Counted from the first letter of the stretch, positions 36,781 through 46,142 are shown. The stretch: 64,000 nt of DNA from Methylococcales bacterium (GCA_030654015.1 JAURYI010000123.1:1-64000), one strand, 5' to 3'. Numbers and translations are program-made. The notes: generated from the letters alone by a model not told the origin.

Positions 36781-37584
36781 ATGAATAAAATTTTATTAAC
36801 GTTGTTACTGATAAGCTGTCCCTTAGCCATACACGCTGCCGACACATCGTCCTCTCTGAAACCCATTCTGGCGGGTAAACACCGTTCCAGCGAGCATAAA
36901 AACCGCGATCAGTATCGCCATCCACACCAAACCTTAGATTTCTTTGACGTAAAAGATAACATGACGGTAGTGGAAATCTGGCCGGGGGACGGTTGGTACA
37001 CCGAAATTCTCGCGCCTTATTTAAAAGAGCATGGCAAGCTCTATACCGCGCATTTTGCAGCCGATGCCAAAGAGCCGCGTTTTCAGAAAAGCCTGCAAGC
37101 CTTCACCAGCAAACTGCACGACCAACCAAAAATTTACGGCAATGTGGAATTAACCACCCTGCAACCACCCGACGCACTGCAAATCGCCCCCGATAGCTCT
37201 GCCGATAGAGTGTTGACCTTTCGTAATGTCCACAACTGGATGAAAGCCGACCAAGCCCCTGAGGTGTTTAAAGCCATGTTCCGTGCCTTAAAATCAGGCG
37301 GCATTTTGGGCGTGGTCGAACACCGCCATTCTTCGTTAAAACCACAAGACAGCCATGCGCTATCAGGTTATGTCAGTGAAGATTATGTGATTGCACTGGC
37401 AAGAAACGCAGGCTTTGAGTTTTTGGCAAAATCGGAAATCAATGCCAACAGCAAAGACACCAAAGACTACCCCGAAGGTGTATGGACACTGCCCCCAGCG
37501 TTGCGCCTGAAAGATAAAGACCGTAAAAAATACCTCGCCATCGGTGAAAGCGACCGCATGACGCTTAAATTTGTAAAGCCGTAG
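36781..37584 (+). CDS. Predicted exported SAM-dependent methyltransferase-like protein
   Basis: The 268-residue product has a signal peptide (MNKILLTLLLISCPLAIHAA) and then a class I methyltransferase-like fold: NMTVVEIWPGDGWYTEILAPYL corresponds to the SAM-binding motif, and RVLTFRNVHNWM and LKSGGILGVVEHRHS to later motifs. Members of this family are annotated as predicted methyltransferases in COG4798. Periplasmic location makes use of SAM doubtful, so its activity is unknown. The track ORF begins 31 codons earlier inside the diguanylate cyclase gene; the ATG at 36781 gives the signal peptide. It is the last gene before the priA upstream region. Confidence 0.85.
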   Translation: MNKILLTLLLISCPLAIHAADTSSSLKPILAGKHRSSEHKNRDQYRHPHQTLDFFDVKDNMTVVEIWPGDGWYTEILAPYLKEHGKLYTAHFAADAKEPRFQKSLQAFTSKLHDQPKIYGNVELTTLQPPDALQIAPDSSADRVLTFRNVHNWMKADQAPEVFKAMFRALKSGGILGVVEHRHSSLKPQDSHALSGYVSEDYVIALARNAGFEFLAKSEINANSKDTKDYPEGVWTLPPALRLKDKDRKKYLAIGESDRMTLKFVKP

Positions 37585-37593
37585 CCAAAAAAG

Positions 37594-37769
37594 TTATCCA
37601 CACACATGACCGTGATAACGCATCGCCAACCCGTCTTAGACCGCCAGTAATCGTTGTCAAGTAACTTGTTGAAAATAAAATAAAAATTCTTGTTGACATC
37701 AAAATAATCAACGTAGAAAAATCATCCGTTCAGCCAGTTAAAAATAACTTTTCCACAAGGTTATCCACA
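37594..37769 (+). promoter_or_regulatory. Cluster of DnaA-box-like sites upstream of priA
   Basis: Two perfect TTATCCACA sequences (37594-37602 and 37761-37769) and one near match TTTTCCACA (37749-37757) occur in a 258-base gap before priA, all in the same orientation. TTATCCACA is the strong DnaA box consensus. They could regulate priA through DnaA. dnaA, dnaN and gidA are not in the window, so an origin is not supported. Confidence 0.55.
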
Positions 37770-37842
37770 AATATAGATAACTAATAATGACTTAGCATGA
37801 CTTTATTACACCTAATTTAACTTTCATGGCTATCTGATACAC

Positions 37843-40050
37843 ATGATTTTCAAAATTGCCATTGCCAGTCCACTGTATCAACTATTTGATTATCTGCCGC
37901 CGCTGGAGGTCGAGGGTGCGTCCATTCAATTAGGCTCGCGCGTCGTTGTACCGTTTGGCAGAGGCGACCATAAAAAAATCGGCGTATTGCTTGCCATCAG
38001 CGACACCAGCGATTTTAAAATAAGCAAATTAAAGCGTGTTGAGCGCGTCATCGACACCTGCGCATTACTCTCGCCCCATGATTTAACACTACTGCGCTGG
38101 GTCAGTGATTATTATCACTATCCCATTGGTGACGTTATCAGTCTGGCGTTTCCTACCGCCTTACGGCAAGGCAAAGCCGCGTTGTTGGTGACAGAAAAAA
38201 GCTACGCCCTGACCGATGCTGGCGCGACAACCGACAGCCAGACCTTACAACGCGCACCCAAACAACAAGCCCTGCTGGAAAAATTTCAGCAACACGGCGC
38301 GAGTTTATCCGTCAGCGAACTGACATTATGGGATGACCACTGGCGAACAGCGGTCAAGCCCTTAATGACTAAACAATTGCTGCACCTCGACACGAAAACT
38401 ACGCCGTCAAAAACCACTGCATCCATAGTCAACCATCCCCCGTTAATCAGCAATCCCGCCCAGCAAACCGCCATAGATACCGTGTGTGCCAGTTTAGGAC
38501 AGTTTGCGGTTTTTTTACTGGAAGGCGTAACAGGCAGCGGCAAAACCGAAGTGTATTTACAAATTATTCACGAAGTGCTGAAACGCGGACAGCAAGTGCT
38601 GGTGCTAGTCCCTGAAATCAGTCTCACGCCGCAACTGGAAGCGCGATTTAAACACCGTTTTGCCGTCAATATCGCCGTTTCCCATTCTAAATTAACCGAT
38701 AATCAACGCCAAAGCGCGTGGCTAAAAGCACAACAAGGCAGCAGCCCGATTCTGCTCGGTACGCGCTCTGCGTTATTTACACCGTTTACTAATCTAGGCT
38801 TGATTATTCTCGATGAAGAACACGATGCTTCGTTTAAACAGCAAGAAGGCGTTCGTTTTTCGGCGCGGGATACCGCCATTGTGCGCGGCAAATTACTCAA
38901 CATTCCTGTATTGTTAGGCTCGGCAACGCCCTCCTTAGAAAGTCTGCATAATGTGGATAAACAACGCTATCAATGGCTACCGTTGCCAGAACGTGCAGGC
39001 TATTCAATAAAACCCACGTTACACTTATTGGATATTCGTAATAAAAAAATCAGCGAAGGCTTATCCGAAATCCTGCTCACCGAAATACGCGCCACACTGG
39101 CAAAAAATGAACAGGTTTTACTGTTTTTAAATCGGCGCGGCTTTGCACCGACCTTGATTTGTCATGGTTGCGGCTGGGTGGCGCGGTGTCTGCATTGTGA
39201 AGCCAATCTGGTGATTCATCATGATGAACATCTATTACGCTGTCATCATTGCGGTACGGAACACCGCCTGATTAAGGTTTGTCCTGCCTGCAAAACAGGC
39301 GAACTTACCCCGTTAGGTTTAGGCACGGAACGCGTCGAAAAAGTGCTGGGCAAACTGTTTGCCGATAAAACCATTTTGCGTTTAGACCGTGATTCCACGC
39401 GCCTGAAAGGGTCGCTGGAAGCGTATCTGGAGCAAATTAATCAGGGCGAAGTGGATATTATTTTAGGTACACAAATGCTGGCGAAAGGGCATCATTTCCC
39501 CAATGTCACGCTGGTCGCCATACTGGATGTGGACAGCGGCTTATTCAGCATTGATTTTCATACCGCTGAAAAACTCGCGCAACTCATCGTCCAAGTATCA
39601 GGACGCGCAGGACGTGCCGAAAAAGCAGGGCGCGTTATTATGCAAACCCGCCAACCCACACACCCATTATTAACCACGCTGATTGACCACGGTTATCAAC
39701 AATTTGCGGTCAGTGCGTTAGCCGAACGCCACGCCGCGCAACTCCCGCCGTTCAGCTATCAAGCCATGCTCAGCGCACAAGCACATGACGCGGAACTGCC
39801 GCCTATGTTTATACAAGCGGTCATCGACTTAGCAGGAAAAATCCCAGACCATAACGTACAACTACTGGGCCCTGTGACCGCGCCGATGGCAAAACGCGCA
39901 GGTCTGCATCGTTATCAATTACTGTTCCAAAGCCAACAACGCCGCGATTTACAAACCTTATTAACAACAATAATTCCGCAAGTTGCCAAACTTAAACTGA
40001 CCGCTAAAGTGCGCTGGTCGCTGGATGTTGATCCTGTGGATTTGTATTAA
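37843..40050 (+). CDS. priA: Primosomal protein N' (replication restart helicase)
   Basis: The 735-residue product recognises stalled forks and starts reloading of DnaB. The N-terminal DNA-binding domain is followed by a DEAH-type helicase: EGVTGSGKTEVYLQII (Walker A), LIILDEEHDASFKQQEG (motif II), LLGSATPSLES (motif III). The zinc-binding insert has paired cysteines in CHGCGWVARCLHC and CHHCGTEHRLIKVCPAC. The C-terminal helicase lobe includes GTQMLAKGHHFPNVTLV and VSGRAGRAEKAGRV. The length is normal. The ATG at 37843 lacks a strong ribosome-binding site. DnaA-box-like sites lie in its upstream region. Confidence 0.97.
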   Translation: MIFKIAIASPLYQLFDYLPPLEVEGASIQLGSRVVVPFGRGDHKKIGVLLAISDTSDFKISKLKRVERVIDTCALLSPHDLTLLRWVSDYYHYPIGDVISLAFPTALRQGKAALLVTEKSYALTDAGATTDSQTLQRAPKQQALLEKFQQHGASLSVSELTLWDDHWRTAVKPLMTKQLLHLDTKTTPSKTTASIVNHPPLISNPAQQTAIDTVCASLGQFAVFLLEGVTGSGKTEVYLQIIHEVLKRGQQVLVLVPEISLTPQLEARFKHRFAVNIAVSHSKLTDNQRQSAWLKAQQGSSPILLGTRSALFTPFTNLGLIILDEEHDASFKQQEGVRFSARDTAIVRGKLLNIPVLLGSATPSLESLHNVDKQRYQWLPLPERAGYSIKPTLHLLDIRNKKISEGLSEILLTEIRATLAKNEQVLLFLNRRGFAPTLICHGCGWVARCLHCEANLVIHHDEHLLRCHHCGTEHRLIKVCPACKTGELTPLGLGTERVEKVLGKLFADKTILRLDRDSTRLKGSLEAYLEQINQGEVDIILGTQMLAKGHHFPNVTLVAILDVDSGLFSIDFHTAEKLAQLIVQVSGRAGRAEKAGRVIMQTRQPTHPLLTTLIDHGYQQFAVSALAERHAAQLPPFSYQAMLSAQAHDAELPPMFIQAVIDLAGKIPDHNVQLLGPVTAPMAKRAGLHRYQLLFQSQQRRDLQTLLTTIIPQVAKLKLTAKVRWSLDVDPVDLY

Positions 40051-40101
40051 TGCGTTAGAATGCCAGATACCTTAAAATTTTTTTGCAAATGCGAGTAACC
40101 A

Positions 40102-40956
40102 ATGACCAGTGAATACGGCAAACTCTATGTGGTGGCAACACCAATCGGCAATCTCGCCGACCTGAGTTTCAGAGCAGTCGCCACGCTCAAAGAAGTCGAT
40201 TTAATTGCCGCCGAAGATACCCGTCATGTCGGGATGCTGTTACAACATTATGGCATTACCAACAAATTAACCGCGTTGCATCAGCATAACGAAGAAAAAG
40301 CCGCTGTGGGATTATTGGAAAAACTCCGCGAAGGCAAATCTATCGCGCTGGTGTCGGATGCAGGCACGCCATTATTAAGCGATCCAGGAATGCCGCTGGT
40401 TAAATTGGTCAAAGAAGCAGGGCTGGATGTTGTCCCTATTCCAGGTGCGTGTGCCTTAATTGCCGCGTTATCAGCGGCGGGTTTGCCGGTCACCCAGTTT
40501 ACTTTTTTCGGTTTTTTACCGCGCACGTCTTCCGCTCGCAAAAGTTTTTTCACTGAACAACTCAACTGCCCGACAACGTGGGTGTTTTATGAATCCAGTC
40601 ATCGTATTTTGGCTTCTTTAGAAGATATGGCGGACATTTTGCCGCTAAATCGGCAGATTGTCATTGCCAGAGAAATCACCAAACTGCATGAAACTATCGT
40701 CAAAACCAGCTTGACAGAGGCACTGGCATTAGTTGCCAGTAATGACAATATGCGCAAAGGCGAGTTTGTCGTCATCGTCGATGGTGCGGAAGCGGTCGAT
40801 AAAAGCGAGCAGCTATTAACCGATGAGCAGGACAGGGTGTTGCGCGTGTTATTAACCGAATGCTCCATTAAAACCGCCGTAGCATTAGCAGTAGAAATCA
40901 CAGGCGCACGCAAAAAAACCTTGTATCAAGCCGCATTAGCCATCGCGGGCGACTGA
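40102..40956 (+). CDS. rsmI: 16S rRNA (cytidine 1402-2'-O)-methyltransferase
   Basis: The 284-residue product methylates the ribose of C1402 in 16S rRNA. It belongs to the tetrapyrrole-methylase superfamily and shows the family signature LYVVATPIGNLADLSFRA, AAEDTRHVGMLL, SDAGTPLLSDPG and PIPGACALIAALSAAGLP. The C-terminal region includes TECSIKTAVALAVEITGARKKTLYQAAL. The length is typical. Its TGA stop shares one base with the next ATG, so the two are translationally coupled. Confidence 0.96.
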   Translation: MTSEYGKLYVVATPIGNLADLSFRAVATLKEVDLIAAEDTRHVGMLLQHYGITNKLTALHQHNEEKAAVGLLEKLREGKSIALVSDAGTPLLSDPGMPLVKLVKEAGLDVVPIPGACALIAALSAAGLPVTQFTFFGFLPRTSSARKSFFTEQLNCPTTWVFYESSHRILASLEDMADILPLNRQIVIAREITKLHETIVKTSLTEALALVASNDNMRKGEFVVIVDGAEAVDKSEQLLTDEQDRVLRVLLTECSIKTAVALAVEITGARKKTLYQAALAIAGD

Positions 40957-41660
40957 TGCGCTTAATTCCTGTGCTTGATTTAAAAGACGGCGTGGTGGTT
41001 CATGCGCAACGCGGACAACGTGAGAGCTATCAACCAATTCATTCCCCGTTATGCCCCAGTGCCGATGTGTACGCTGTTATCGACGCATTTTTACAACTGC
41101 ATGATTTTACTGTTATTTATATAGCCGATTTAAACGCAATTACTCAGCAAGGCGATAATCAGGCGTTGATTCATCAGGTCTTACTGCATTATCCAATGAT
41201 TACTTTTTGGCTGGATGCAGGTTATCAATCTCCTGATTTGGCGTTTGCAGATGTGGCTAATTATCGCCCCGTCTTAGGCAGCGAATGCTGTACTGCTGAA
41301 CAACTGGCAGCAACTAAAAACGCCCTACTATCATTAGATTTTTCCGCACATGATGAACCGTTAGGTGAGGCGCAGTTATTTTCTGACAGCACATTATGGT
41401 CTGAGCAAGTGATTATCATGACCTTGGCGCGGGTGGGTAGCGATATGGGTGCAGATAGCGACAAATTACGCCATTATCAACAACGTTATCCACAAACAGC
41501 GTTTATCGCCGCAGGCGGTGTGCGCAATATTGCCGATGTTCAACAGCTTCAAGCCATGGGCATCAATCATGTGTTAGTCGCCAGTGCGTTACACACAAAA
41601 GCAATCAGCAAAGCAGATATTGTTAATCTATCAGCAACTGTAAACGCCGTGTGCGATTGA
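40956..41660 (+). CDS. HisA/HisF-family protein of the methylotroph/methanogen type
   Basis: The 234-residue product is a TIM-barrel protein related to HisA, but it is not the histidine enzyme. It begins MRLIPVLDLKDGVVVHAQRG, then has YIADLNAI, VLGSECC, LSLDFSAHDEPLG and IAAGGVRNIADVQQL for phosphate binding. This pattern fits the hisA/hisF-related family (TIGR00734) found in methanogens and methylotrophs, where it clusters with genes for tetrahydromethanopterin or methanofuran biosynthesis. A role in C1 cofactor synthesis is therefore likely but inferred. It overlaps rsmI by one base, and no other C1-cofactor gene is adjacent here. A palindromic element follows the stop. Confidence 0.85.
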   Translation: MRLIPVLDLKDGVVVHAQRGQRESYQPIHSPLCPSADVYAVIDAFLQLHDFTVIYIADLNAITQQGDNQALIHQVLLHYPMITFWLDAGYQSPDLAFADVANYRPVLGSECCTAEQLAATKNALLSLDFSAHDEPLGEAQLFSDSTLWSEQVIIMTLARVGSDMGADSDKLRHYQQRYPQTAFIAAGGVRNIADVQQLQAMGINHVLVASALHTKAISKADIVNLSATVNAVCD

Positions 41661-41698
41661 TTTGCAGAATTTATTCGCAGTGTATTAAACGTTGAGAT

Positions 41699-41731
41699 AT
41701 GACTGCCAGTTCTTCAAGGACTGGCAGTCAT
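41699..41731. repeat. ATGACTGCCAGT palindrome, copy 1
   Basis: ATGACTGCCAGT and ACTGGCAGTCAT are perfect 12-base arms with a 9-base loop (TCTTCAAGG). It lies between two converging genes. The same arms recur at 55626-55658 with a different loop. It may act as a two-way transcription terminator or as a dispersed repeat; no strong T-run is present. Confidence 0.85.
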
Positions 41732-41750
41732 TAGTATCGCCGTAACAAGT

Positions 41751-43160
41751 TTAACCTGTGATAGAGAACCCAGATTCCAGAGCCAGCTCTCTTTCATATT
41801 CGTCAGGCGACTCAATATGCAAGAGTTCCAGCCCCTTGTGGAAAATATCTATCACTGCCGCTTCGGCACTCTCTACCGCCAATTCGACCAATAACAGATA
41901 ATCTTCTTTGGGAACGGTTTCTATCAGCGATTTAACACCGATATTTTTAGCCACCAGTTTCAACATTAAAAACGCTTCTTCTTCGGTAATCGTTAAAGTA
42001 AACAGTTTTTCACACATCAAAGGCCCCGCTGCACCTAATTCACCGTTAGGATCAAATAATCGGATAAAGGCATTCAGATCATCGGCTGAGGCGAACGACA
42101 GAAAATGCGTGGCGATTTGATCCAGCAATACTTGATATTGTGAGCGTCTGGTTAATTGAATCAAGCCCGCCAAGTATTCCTTATCCAAATTATCTGCTTT
42201 AACGGCAGCACTCAATTGATGCGCATATTTTTTGTAATTGGCGATAATAAACGATGCGCCCCAGCCACAAGGGGAAGTCCAACACGCTGAACTGCCCACA
42301 AACGCAACGCGATTACGGGTTACTTTTTGTGAATCTTCATCACCTGACGGATACCAGCCGTGTTTCATTTCGGTAATGGTGACGTTATGAAAATCCGAAG
42401 TGCTGGGTTCGTTGCGCAAAATGTGTAAAAATTCGCTTTCCATATCGGCAAACGGTACACGGAACTGCCCCAGAAAAAAGATAAACACAAACGCGGAGTT
42501 TTCATCCAGCACTTCGTATTCCCACACGGGACGACCCTGACTTAACGAGGCATTTTCATCGGCATTGGTATCACGAAACGTTTGCCACAGTTGGTAATCA
42601 CCGACCTGCATCCCTTTGGGCAAACCGTCGGGAAAATTAACAATCGCGCCGCACACCGACCACCAATACCAGTTTTCTCTTAACGCATATTTGCCGCGAA
42701 TAGGCGATTGACCGCCTGAGGCATCAATCAATAATTTAGCGCAAAATTCGCCTCTTGAGGTGCTGATGACAACCCGTTCATCGGTAATAAAAGAATCTTG
42801 AAACCAGCAATTCAGCAGAATATCCGAACCGTTATCGGTGACTTTTTTGCCCCAATAAGTCAGTAGCTCATGTTCTTTTGCAAAATGATATTTATAATTT
42901 GCCTGCCACTGCACATCAACACCCTGAAAGGTATTGGCTAAAAAACGGGTTACGCCGTTTTTCATGAACGGCAAAATATCGTCTGCCCCGCCAATGCGCA
43001 GCGTCATATCAGGAATCAACCAGCTTTTGGTAGTTTCACTTATATCCGCCTTTCTGTCAAAAACCAATACATTCAAGTCTTTCGATAACTCCGAAGCTAT
43101 GGCTAACCCGGAAGGACCTGCTCCAAACACAATGACATCATACTGCTGCATATCGCTCAT
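41751..43160 (-). CDS. FAD-dependent oxidoreductase (lycopene cyclase/halogenase/reductase superfamily)
   Basis: The 469-residue product has an N-terminal dinucleotide fold, DVIVFGAGPSGLAIASELSK, a second FAD motif with LLIDASGGQSPIRG, and the third motif RVAFVGSSACWTSPCGWGAS. These three blocks place it in the flavoprotein monooxygenase/geranylgeranyl reductase/lycopene cyclase group. The substrate cannot be assigned. Residues 350-469 form an unusual helix-rich tail without recognised motif, including a long acidic end. The ATG at 43160 follows AGGGGTCAAA. It stands alone between a palindromic repeat and a copy of the relA 3' end. A role in carotenoid or quinone modification is possible but unproved. 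Confidence 0.72.
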   Translation of the reverse strand: MSDMQQYDVIVFGAGPSGLAIASELSKDLNVLVFDRKADISETTKSWLIPDMTLRIGGADDILPFMKNGVTRFLANTFQGVDVQWQANYKYHFAKEHELLTYWGKKVTDNGSDILLNCWFQDSFITDERVVISTSRGEFCAKLLIDASGGQSPIRGKYALRENWYWWSVCGAIVNFPDGLPKGMQVGDYQLWQTFRDTNADENASLSQGRPVWEYEVLDENSAFVFIFFLGQFRVPFADMESEFLHILRNEPSTSDFHNVTITEMKHGWYPSGDEDSQKVTRNRVAFVGSSACWTSPCGWGASFIIANYKKYAHQLSAAVKADNLDKEYLAGLIQLTRRSQYQVLLDQIATHFLSFASADDLNAFIRLFDPNGELGAAGPLMCEKLFTLTITEEEAFLMLKLVAKNIGVKSLIETVPKEDYLLLVELAVESAEAAVIDIFHKGLELLHIESPDEYERELALESGFSITG

Positions 43161-43218
43161 TTTGACCCCTATTTAGTTTAACGTTTATGAATTGTAAACC
43201 TGATGAAACCGCTGTCAG

Positions 43219-43288
43219 CCCATTCAACCTGTCGTCTGGCTTCGGCAGTCGGGCGATTTTATCAAGTATCCGAGTCAATTGATGGGGT
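43219..43288 (-). pseudogene. Degraded copy of the relA 3' end
   Basis: The sequence from 43219 matches the last codons and stop region of the intact relA gene (48303-48375). The first 26 bases differ at one position, including 19 consecutive identical bases AACCTGTCGTCTGGCTTCG. The rest is diverged (it would encode QLTRILDKIARLP versus QLSQVLDKITQLP) and has a 10-base deletion between CGAA repeats. The two copies bracket the chaperone-usher operon. Confidence 0.8.
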
Positions 43289-43290
43289 TG

Positions 43291-43791
43291 TTATAAATAA
43301 TTAACCGTCACAATAATCATATCGTTGTAACTGCCGACATAAGCATTTTGTCGGGCTGGAATACGTCCGTATATGGAATAATCTTTGATGACCGCACTTA
43401 AGCCCAGACCATAACCATCACTGATTTTTGCAGTTCCCGCGCTACCATCGCCCCACACTATCGAGCGGCTGTTATTGGTATATAAGTTGTAGCTGAGCAG
43501 GTGACCGCCGCTACTCATGGCTCTCGATGCGTAAGCACCGCCGCCTGTACTTATCAGTATGTCGTAGGCAACGCTAGAATTTTCAGTCAAGCCAGTACAG
43601 GTGACACTGATATTGCCTGTGGTGTCACTATCGCTGGAACTGAACACATCATAGGCACCAAAACTGACACCCGTACTGCTCACCGCGCAGCTTGCATCTG
43701 CATACGCAGTCCCAGTCAGTACACCGAAAAAGCATAGCGCGGCACACAGTAATCGAGTCAGTGTGCGTAAATAATAAATAAACGGTTTCAT
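43291..43791 (-). CDS. Spore coat protein U-domain pilus subunit, last gene of the operon
   Basis: The 166-residue product has a signal peptide (LLCAALCFFGVLTGTAYA) and a spore coat protein U/SCPU domain as in archaic chaperone-usher pili. Typical features are the paired cysteines (ASCAVSSTGVSFGAYDVFS, VTCTGL), the IYGRIPARQNAYVGSYNDMI region and the C-terminal beta strand VTVNYL, which donates to the neighbouring subunit. It overlaps the usher stop by 4 bases. By position (downstream of the usher) it is a candidate tip adhesin or minor subunit. It lacks a long N-terminal adhesin lobe. Confidence 0.87.
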   Translation of the reverse strand: MKPFIYYLRTLTRLLCAALCFFGVLTGTAYADASCAVSSTGVSFGAYDVFSSSDSDTTGNISVTCTGLTENSSVAYDILISTGGGAYASRAMSSGGHLLSYNLYTNNSRSIVWGDGSAGTAKISDGYGLGLSAVIKDYSIYGRIPARQNAYVGSYNDMIIVTVNYL

Positions 43792-46142
43792 GGTGATACT
43801 CCTAAACAGGTGAAAGTACCCAGATTCGGTAATGGCTCTTGCGTATCAGGAAACGCCATTACAAAGTCACAGGATTGTCCGCGCCAGCTCGCACGCAGAT
43901 GATTGTCATTTTGCAAATCGGTCATAAACACCTCGCCTCTCAACGCGACGGGAAATTCTTCTTTTCCGCCAATAACTTGTACCAGCGCACCCGAAGGTAG
44001 CGGTTTTCCATCACTCAGCAGCATAGTAAATACCGCACTACGCGAGCGTTTAATGGCAAAATTCAACTCATAGCCGCTACGAAAATAAGGCACCGCATCC
44101 ATCTCCAGATTATTAAACTGAGCATCAAAGGGCAAATCGGCTTGTTCAATGCGGATGGGATTGCGCTGATAAGGGCGCAAGCGTGGAATTAATACATCGC
44201 CATTGTCGTTAGTAATACCTGCCAGTTGGTTATCGGCATAGACGCGCACATTAGGCGTATTGGGCACATTCACCAACGCAAAGCTGTCGGTTAAGCGGCG
44301 GGAAAAATGCGGCAGTGTACCCATCATAGCCACCCCGCCACTCAAGCCGCCACGAAACGCGGTTTGCTCGCCAAAACGAGTAACTTCCGCGTTATAAAGT
44401 CCGACATCGTTCTGCACAGTAACGGTCGCGCCGAACTTTTTAGTCGCTCCCTCTGCAAGTCCATCAGACGCAAGCACCCGATAGCCGAAACCATTACCGC
44501 GCGGCAGATTGCGCTGGATTTGCAAGGTCGCCTGTTCATTTTGTTGTAGTGCAGTCGCACCAATACTGGCACTGGTACTTTCTCCTAACAGTTCGCCCAA
44601 GGAAAAAGTAAACGTAAGTGCGACCGTGTCATCAGGCAAGCCTTTCAAAGAGCGAAAATAACCGATGTTCAGCGTCCCGATATTACCTACCGAGACATTG
44701 TAACCCGCGTTTACTATCGCCCTGTCAGGCTTGTCCCTATTATCCTGCCGCAGATAGCCCACATTGACGCTACCGTAACTTCCAAAGCTAATACTGGTCG
44801 ATGCGTTGCTGATTTGGCGCGGGGCGAGGGTGTCAGGCTGAATACCGATTTGCGTAAAATGTCTGCCCGCAAGCCGTGTGTGTGCATTAACACTAAACCA
44901 TTTATTCTGGTGCTGAAATCCTGCTCCGACAAACGGACTAAAGCCGAAATCGCTGTGACTACCCGCCAGTGCCAGATTTAAAACCCCTATATCCGACCAC
45001 AAGTAACTGGCACTGCCGCCTAAAATTTGTTGCCGTTTCAAAAATTCGCCATGCGCTTCACCCGTCAACTCATCGGTGAAACCATAACGGTGCGTAGCGG
45101 TTGCAAATGCGCGTCCGTAGTCAAAACTCTGAATGCCGTAATTGTTACGGATTAGCCCTGTTTCATAAGAAAACTGCTGCGTACCCTTGCTTAGCAATTG
45201 TGGGCTGACGTAATAGGGCTGATTAATAATTTGCTCGCGTCCCAATAAATCCCTGACAACAATACGCGCATCACCCTGTCCTGTCATGATAGGCAGGTTA
45301 TTAATCGTAAACGGCCCAGCTGGAACATCGGTGTGCATCTGCAATAGATTATTGACATACACATCAACGGTGGAAGGTAATGCCGCTTCACCTGCAACCG
45401 CAGGCATGGGAAAGGCAATAAAACGTGATTGCGTGGCGAAATTAGTCGCCCATTGAATACCACCGAAACGCACCGCGCCGCCCCATTCACCCGATTGGCT
45501 GGATACATCACCAAACCGCAAGCTACTCATTGAGTCAGGCATATCGGTCACCCAAGTGCTGTCCAGTCGCTTGATACGCGCGGCTTCACTGAGATTCTGC
45601 CCCAAAAATGTTGTCGTACCAACGCCCCAGCTATTAAATACGCCTAACTCGGTCAGCGTATTCAAAGTCATTTGTTTTTGGCTATAACTAATCGCCGCAT
45701 CGTAATTGAGAAATCCACCTAAGGTAGAGGGAACAGCGGTGGGGGATTCAGTACGACCGCTGACAGAACTGGACATAAATTGATCGCCTGACACCTCGAT
45801 AGCGATAGATTGAGTCGCCTCATCCACACGGTAAGTGCCACCTAGGTCATCCAATGCGTAGAAGTCTTCATTTTGATGTGCCAGAGGCGGCACAGTGGGT
45901 AAACGTAATCGCCAGCGTTGCAAATCCTTAGCCGCCGCGAACACCTTGCCGCCCGTTTTACGGAGAAAAATAACAGTTTCATTTTGATTTTTGCCATTGA
46001 GGGCGACACTCCATAAGTTCTCCTCAATCCCTGTAACGGCAGCTGATGGAGCAGAACCAACGGGTTCTGCTCTGATGACGGGCAAATAAATAATGCCGAT
46101 TAACAAGGTAAGCACAAACAAAATACGCGGTATGTGGTTCAC
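43788..46142 (-). CDS. Outer-membrane fimbrial usher (Csu-like archaic type)
   Basis: The 784-residue product is the assembly platform of a chaperone-usher pilus. After a signal peptide (ILFVLTLLIGIIYLPVIRA) it shows the usher N-terminal domain, a large barrel (SYLWSDIGVLNLALAGSH, FATQSRFIAFPMP), the middle plug and two C-terminal beta domains. Motifs such as VDVYVNNLLQMHTDVPAGPF, the DDTVALTFTFSLG region and NVRVYADNQLAGITNDNGDV fit the SCPU-associated ushers. It is shorter than FimD, in line with the archaic Csu group. It overlaps the last subunit gene by 4 bases and lies 174 bases downstream of the chaperone gene. Confidence 0.92.
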   Translation of the reverse strand: MNHIPRILFVLTLLIGIIYLPVIRAEPVGSAPSAAVTGIEENLWSVALNGKNQNETVIFLRKTGGKVFAAAKDLQRWRLRLPTVPPLAHQNEDFYALDDLGGTYRVDEATQSIAIEVSGDQFMSSSVSGRTESPTAVPSTLGGFLNYDAAISYSQKQMTLNTLTELGVFNSWGVGTTTFLGQNLSEAARIKRLDSTWVTDMPDSMSSLRFGDVSSQSGEWGGAVRFGGIQWATNFATQSRFIAFPMPAVAGEAALPSTVDVYVNNLLQMHTDVPAGPFTINNLPIMTGQGDARIVVRDLLGREQIINQPYYVSPQLLSKGTQQFSYETGLIRNNYGIQSFDYGRAFATATHRYGFTDELTGEAHGEFLKRQQILGGSASYLWSDIGVLNLALAGSHSDFGFSPFVGAGFQHQNKWFSVNAHTRLAGRHFTQIGIQPDTLAPRQISNASTSISFGSYGSVNVGYLRQDNRDKPDRAIVNAGYNVSVGNIGTLNIGYFRSLKGLPDDTVALTFTFSLGELLGESTSASIGATALQQNEQATLQIQRNLPRGNGFGYRVLASDGLAEGATKKFGATVTVQNDVGLYNAEVTRFGEQTAFRGGLSGGVAMMGTLPHFSRRLTDSFALVNVPNTPNVRVYADNQLAGITNDNGDVLIPRLRPYQRNPIRIEQADLPFDAQFNNLEMDAVPYFRSGYELNFAIKRSRSAVFTMLLSDGKPLPSGALVQVIGGKEEFPVALRGEVFMTDLQNDNHLRASWRGQSCDFVMAFPDTQEPLPNLGTFTCLGVSP

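Noticed and set aside
37594-37769. Possible chromosomal replication origin
   Set aside because: There are only three DnaA-box-like sites and no dnaA, dnaN, gidA or AT-rich unwinding repeats; a regulatory role at priA is the simpler reading.
40956-41660. hisA of histidine biosynthesis
   Set aside because: Sequence pattern fits the methylotroph/methanogen HisA/HisF-related family and there are no other his genes nearby.
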